Under the pieces are notes generated by a model. That model saw only the letters and a list, made by a program, of their open reading frames with translations. It searched no databases and had not been told where the DNA came from. Below, in pieces: positions 61,747-64,000 of a DNA stretch of 64,000 nucleotides (position 1 is the first letter of the stretch; the number at the start of each line of letters is the position of its first letter). Location of the stretch: NCBI RefSeq assembly GCF_019740315.1, contig NZ_JAHXZR010000005.1, positions 186,001 through 250,000 on the forward strand, in the 5' to 3' direction. The stretch is from Oceanobacter mangrovi (GTDB lineage Bacteria; Pseudomonadota; Gammaproteobacteria; Pseudomonadales; Oceanobacteraceae). A program made the translations under genes and the position numbers.

Positions 61747-62223
61747 ATGTTGATTGCCCTGACCCTCCTGGGAGTTGTCATTATTGCCGCGCTGGGCTGG
61801 TACGCCTGGCATTTGACCCGCCAGGTAAAAACCATGGAAGCCGCCCAGCTGGCGGAACAGCAAAAAGCCGAACAACAGTTACGCCAGCGCCAGCATGAAC
61901 TGGTTAAGGATATTCGTTTCCTGTGCAGCTCGGTAATTACCGAACAATGTGAAATCACCGAAGGCGTTATGCGCATTCATTATCTGGTTCAGGCACTCGA
62001 TCCGGCCTGCTGGGCCACCGACGAGCTGGCCACCATGCGGCTTTTTCATGGCGAAGTGGGCGGCATGCCAATCCTGGATGACTACAAGAAACTGACTCCC
62101 AAAGAGCAGTTTAAAATCGACAAGCAGCGGCTGGAACTGGAAGCCACTCACAAAGAAGCAATCCATAAGGAACTACAGTGGCTGGTGTCGTTTGAATTTC
62201 CGGCGGTATTCCTGCTGCACTGA
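61747..62223 (+). CDS. DUF2489 family membrane-anchored protein
   Basis: A 158-residue protein with one N-terminal helix (MLIALTLLGVVIIAALGWYAW), a Glu/Gln-rich coiled coil, and the DUF2489 domain with two internal cysteines (IRFLCSSVITEQCEITEGVMRIHYLVQAL) and MPILDDYKKLTPKEQFKID. Function of the family is not known. It lies 78 bases after arsR and 111 bases before murI. Confidence 0.8.
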   Translation: MLIALTLLGVVIIAALGWYAWHLTRQVKTMEAAQLAEQQKAEQQLRQRQHELVKDIRFLCSSVITEQCEITEGVMRIHYLVQALDPACWATDELATMRLFHGEVGGMPILDDYKKLTPKEQFKIDKQRLELEATHKEAIHKELQWLVSFEFPAVFLLH

Positions 62224-62334
62224 CAACGATTTACAGGTACAGGCAGTACGGATCAATCCACACTGCTGCCTGTTCCAAAGCCGCATTTTTGCTAGAATCC
62301 CGCTCCTGTTTATTGGCCAATCTGGAATATCCGC

Positions 62335-63150
62335 TTGATCCTGATTTTTGACTCCGGCGTAGGTGGTCTCAGCATTGCGAAAGAAATTCGCAGCCGTCTG
62401 CCCAAAGCGGAGCTGCACTATCTAATGGATTCAGCCTACTTCCCCTATGGCATCCGTGATGACGCCGTACTACAGCAGCGTATTGTGCAGCTGTGCCAGC
62501 TGGCTTGTGAGCAGTTGCCGGTCAAACTGTTGGTCGTCGCCTGCAACACCGCCAGCACGTTGGCACTGACCGCCTTGCGGGCAGTTTTACCGATCCCGGT
62601 GGTCGGTGTCGTACCAGCCATCAAGCCAGCGGCACTCCACAGTAAAAGTGGTCATATTGGTTTGTTGGCAACGCCAGCCACAGTTTCACGCAGCTATACC
62701 AATGGCCTGATTGATAATTTTGCGGCCCATTGCCAGGTCAGTCGGCTGGGCACCACCGCCTTGGTGGAACTGGCTGAACAATGGCTCAGCCAGCCAGAGC
62801 CGGATGAAAGCAGCTTTCGCCAACAGTTGGAGCAGCAATTGTCGCCCTGGCTTGCCACCCAGCCGCAACTGGATACCGTGGTACTTGGTTGCACCCATTT
62901 CCCAGTGCTAAGGCCGTTGCTGGAAAAACTCTGGCCTGGAATTCACTGGATCGATTCAGGTGCCGCCATTGCACGCCGTGTTGAGCATTTATTGCTGCAG
63001 CAGGAACATTCAGGCAATGGTGGACTGTTTTTGTATCGTACTGGCAATGGCCCAGTACCAGCAGGCTTGCAGCGCTACTGGCAAAATGGTGACCCTTGCT
63101 GCTGGCCCAACGCTAACTGGTTACTGGCGTTGGATGCGTCAAACCCGTAA
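62335..63150 (+). CDS. murI: Glutamate racemase
   Basis: A 271-residue cytosolic enzyme that makes D-glutamate for peptidoglycan. The two catalytic cysteines are C70 (VVACNTASTLAL) and C186 (VLGCTHFPVLRPL), and the N-terminal block ILIFDSGVGGLSIAKEI is diagnostic, followed by DSAYFPYG. It begins with a TTG at 62335: no ATG is available before the conserved FDSGVGG segment, and a weak TGGAA precedes it. Confidence 0.95.
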   Translation: MILIFDSGVGGLSIAKEIRSRLPKAELHYLMDSAYFPYGIRDDAVLQQRIVQLCQLACEQLPVKLLVVACNTASTLALTALRAVLPIPVVGVVPAIKPAALHSKSGHIGLLATPATVSRSYTNGLIDNFAAHCQVSRLGTTALVELAEQWLSQPEPDESSFRQQLEQQLSPWLATQPQLDTVVLGCTHFPVLRPLLEKLWPGIHWIDSGAAIARRVEHLLLQQEHSGNGGLFLYRTGNGPVPAGLQRYWQNGDPCCWPNANWLLALDASNP

Positions 63151-63163
63151 AACGGAAAAGAAC

Positions 63164-63189
63164 TTATACAAGCCACTTGGCTTGTATAA
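63164..63189. terminator. Hairpin between murI and folE
   Basis: TTATACAAGCC-ACTT-GGCTTGTATAA is a perfect 11-bp stem, 13 bases past the murI stop, but followed by A residues rather than T on the plus strand. It may be a factor-assisted terminator for murI; its 3' arm also overlaps the candidate folE -35 box. Confidence 0.45.
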
Positions 63190-63216
63190 AAAATTGATAA
63201 TTGAGTATAGTACTCA
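63182..63216 (+). promoter_or_regulatory. Candidate folE promoter with overlapping palindrome
   Basis: TTGTAT (63182-63187) and TATAGT (63206-63211) are spaced by 18 bases. The -10 lies inside the perfect palindrome TGAGTATAGTACTCA (63202-63216), which is a likely repressor site and resembles type 1 IscR sites. Confidence 0.5.
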
Positions 63217-63241
63217 GGTACTTTAACGACCCGGAATTCGC

Positions 63242-63793
63242 ATGTCAGAACTTCAACATCTCTACAGCAAAATCCTCACTGAACTGGGCGAAGACGTCGA
63301 ACGTGAAGGTTTGCTGGACACCCCCAAACGGGCTGCCAAAGCCATGAAATTTCTTACCAGCGGCTATGAAGGCAGCCTGGAAGAAGTTGTTAACGGGGCC
63401 ATTTTCAGCAGTGACAACGATGAAATGGTTGTGGTTCAGGGTATTGAATTCTATTCCCTTTGCGAACACCACATGCTGCCGTTTATCGGTCGCTGTCACA
63501 TTGGTTACCTGCCAAACGGCAAGGTGCTGGGACTGTCCAAGTTTGCCCGCATCGTCGACCTGTTTGCCCGTCGTCTGCAGATTCAGGAAAACATGACCAA
63601 GCAAATCGCCGAAGCCGTGCAGGAAATTACTGGCTGTCGCGGCGTGGGTGTGATTATGGAAGCCCAGCATATGTGCATGATGATGCGCGGTGTGCAGAAG
63701 CAGAACTCCATGATGCGCACCTCTGTGATGCTGGGTGACTTCCGTGAAAGTCAGCCAACCCGCTCCGAGTTTATGCGACTGGTCGGGCTCTAA
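63242..63793 (+). CDS. folE: GTP cyclohydrolase I
   Basis: A 183-residue enzyme that opens the folate (dihydroneopterin) pathway from GTP. Zn ligands are C74, H77 (CEHHMLPF) and C145 ([12 protein letters not shown]), and the [17 protein letters not shown] and [24 protein letters not shown] blocks are diagnostic. The ATG follows the candidate promoter by about 30 bases, and a hairpin terminator follows the stop. Confidence 0.96.
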   Translation: MSELQHLYSKILTELGEDVEREGLLDTPKRAAKAMKFLTSGYEGSLEEVVNGAIFSSDNDEMVVVQGIEFYSLCEHHMLPFIGRCHIGYLPNGKVLGLSKFARIVDLFARRLQIQENMTKQIAEAVQEITGCRGVGVIMEAQHMCMMMRGVQKQNSMMRTSVMLGDFRESQPTRSEFMRLVGL

Positions 63794-63800
63794 TTCCGCT

Positions 63801-63834
63801 GCGAAGGAGCCCTGCTCCTTCGCTTCTCTGCTTT
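63801..63834 (+). terminator. Probable terminator after folE
   Basis: GCGAAGGAGC-CCT-GCTCCTTCGC is a perfect 10-bp stem, followed by the pyrimidine-rich TTCTCTGCTTT, an imperfect T-run. Confidence 0.7.
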
Positions 63835-64000
63835 CGTGACAAAACCTGACCCACCGCAACTGTCCTCTGGCCAAACACCATCCCCCCCTGTTCCACCGCT
63901 ACGGCACGTCGGATATCCCTTCGTCGTAACAGCAATCGCTGTGCCCGGCTTCAAGCAGAACGGTACGATATATCAGTCATTGCAAGGGTTAACATCCCAC

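Noticed and set aside
1-64000. CRISPR arrays, tRNA or rRNA genes, prophage or transposase
   Set aside because: No direct-repeat/spacer pattern, no tRNA-like cloverleaf with T-loop GTTCGAATC-type sequence at an intergenic position, and no phage or IS protein among the frames. A tRNA-scan could overturn this.

Overview
The window reads as an ordinary, gene-dense chromosomal segment of a free-living gammaproteobacterium, most likely a marine Oceanospirillales or Pseudomonas-like lineage. The basis is a cbb3 oxidase cluster followed by an Anr-type FNR regulator, a FabY-type ketoacyl synthase, a Dld-II/LutABC lactate operon, exonuclease I next to a long DUF349 protein, GreB, TtcA and HrpB. Base composition looks like mid-50s percent GC by eye. 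I see no rRNA, tRNA, phage, IS transposase, integrase or CRISPR array. The genus is inference and not certain.

Layout. 1-3.6 kb: the LivF-type ATPase of an ABC importer, a ketopantoate-reductase-like oxidoreductase, a class II aldolase and a MarR regulator, which looks like the end of an uptake/catabolic cluster. 3.6-14.6 kb: housekeeping genes (small membrane protein, exonuclease I, DUF349 protein, PQQ-type sugar dehydrogenase, TusA, HrpB helicase, DUF4124/TPR protein). 14.8-19.1 kb: a cytoplasmic PAS histidine kinase whose stop overlaps the start of a REC-PAS-GGDEF-EAL response regulator, a c-di-GMP signalling pair. 19.1-19.56 kb: a gene-free stretch with long imperfect inverted repeats. 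19.56-26.6 kb: a lactate oxidation operon (lutA-lutB-lutC-dld) transcribed away from a PdhR/LldR-type GntR regulator, with a perfect PdhR-like palindrome between them. 26.6-34.1 kb: CHASE hybrid kinase, EF-hand protein, and aceE-aceF of pyruvate dehydrogenase, followed by a row of stem-loops. Lactate oxidation yields pyruvate, which PDH turns into acetyl-CoA, so this half of the window is a lactate-pyruvate node.

34.5-38.5 kb: a GlxA-type AraC regulator divergent from a FabY-like synthase, then a small monooxygenase and an alpha/beta hydrolase. 38.9-48.6 kb: ccoNOQP, ccoG, ccoH, ccoI, ccoS, a TauE/SafE membrane protein and anr: a high-affinity terminal oxidase, its copper and assembly factors, and its oxygen-sensing regulator in one block. 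48.6-58.9 kb: a FIST-domain chemoreceptor, TtcA, GreB, a DnaJ-related protein, a polysaccharide deacetylase, a YgjP-type metalloprotease, a UPF0149 protein, a PstS-like/OmpA fusion behind a candidate Pho box, BolA, and an acidic unknown protein. 59.3-64 kb: a YlqF-type GTPase, a divergent pair of metallo-beta-lactamase-fold hydrolase and ArsR regulator, a DUF2489 protein, MurI and FolE.

Nothing here is a clear novel multi-gene system. The observations most worth checking are regulatory or architectural: the PdhR-like operator on lut, the stem-loop array behind aceF, the Pho box in front of the PstS-OmpA fusion, the palindrome over the folE promoter, and the structured gene-free element near 19.4 kb.
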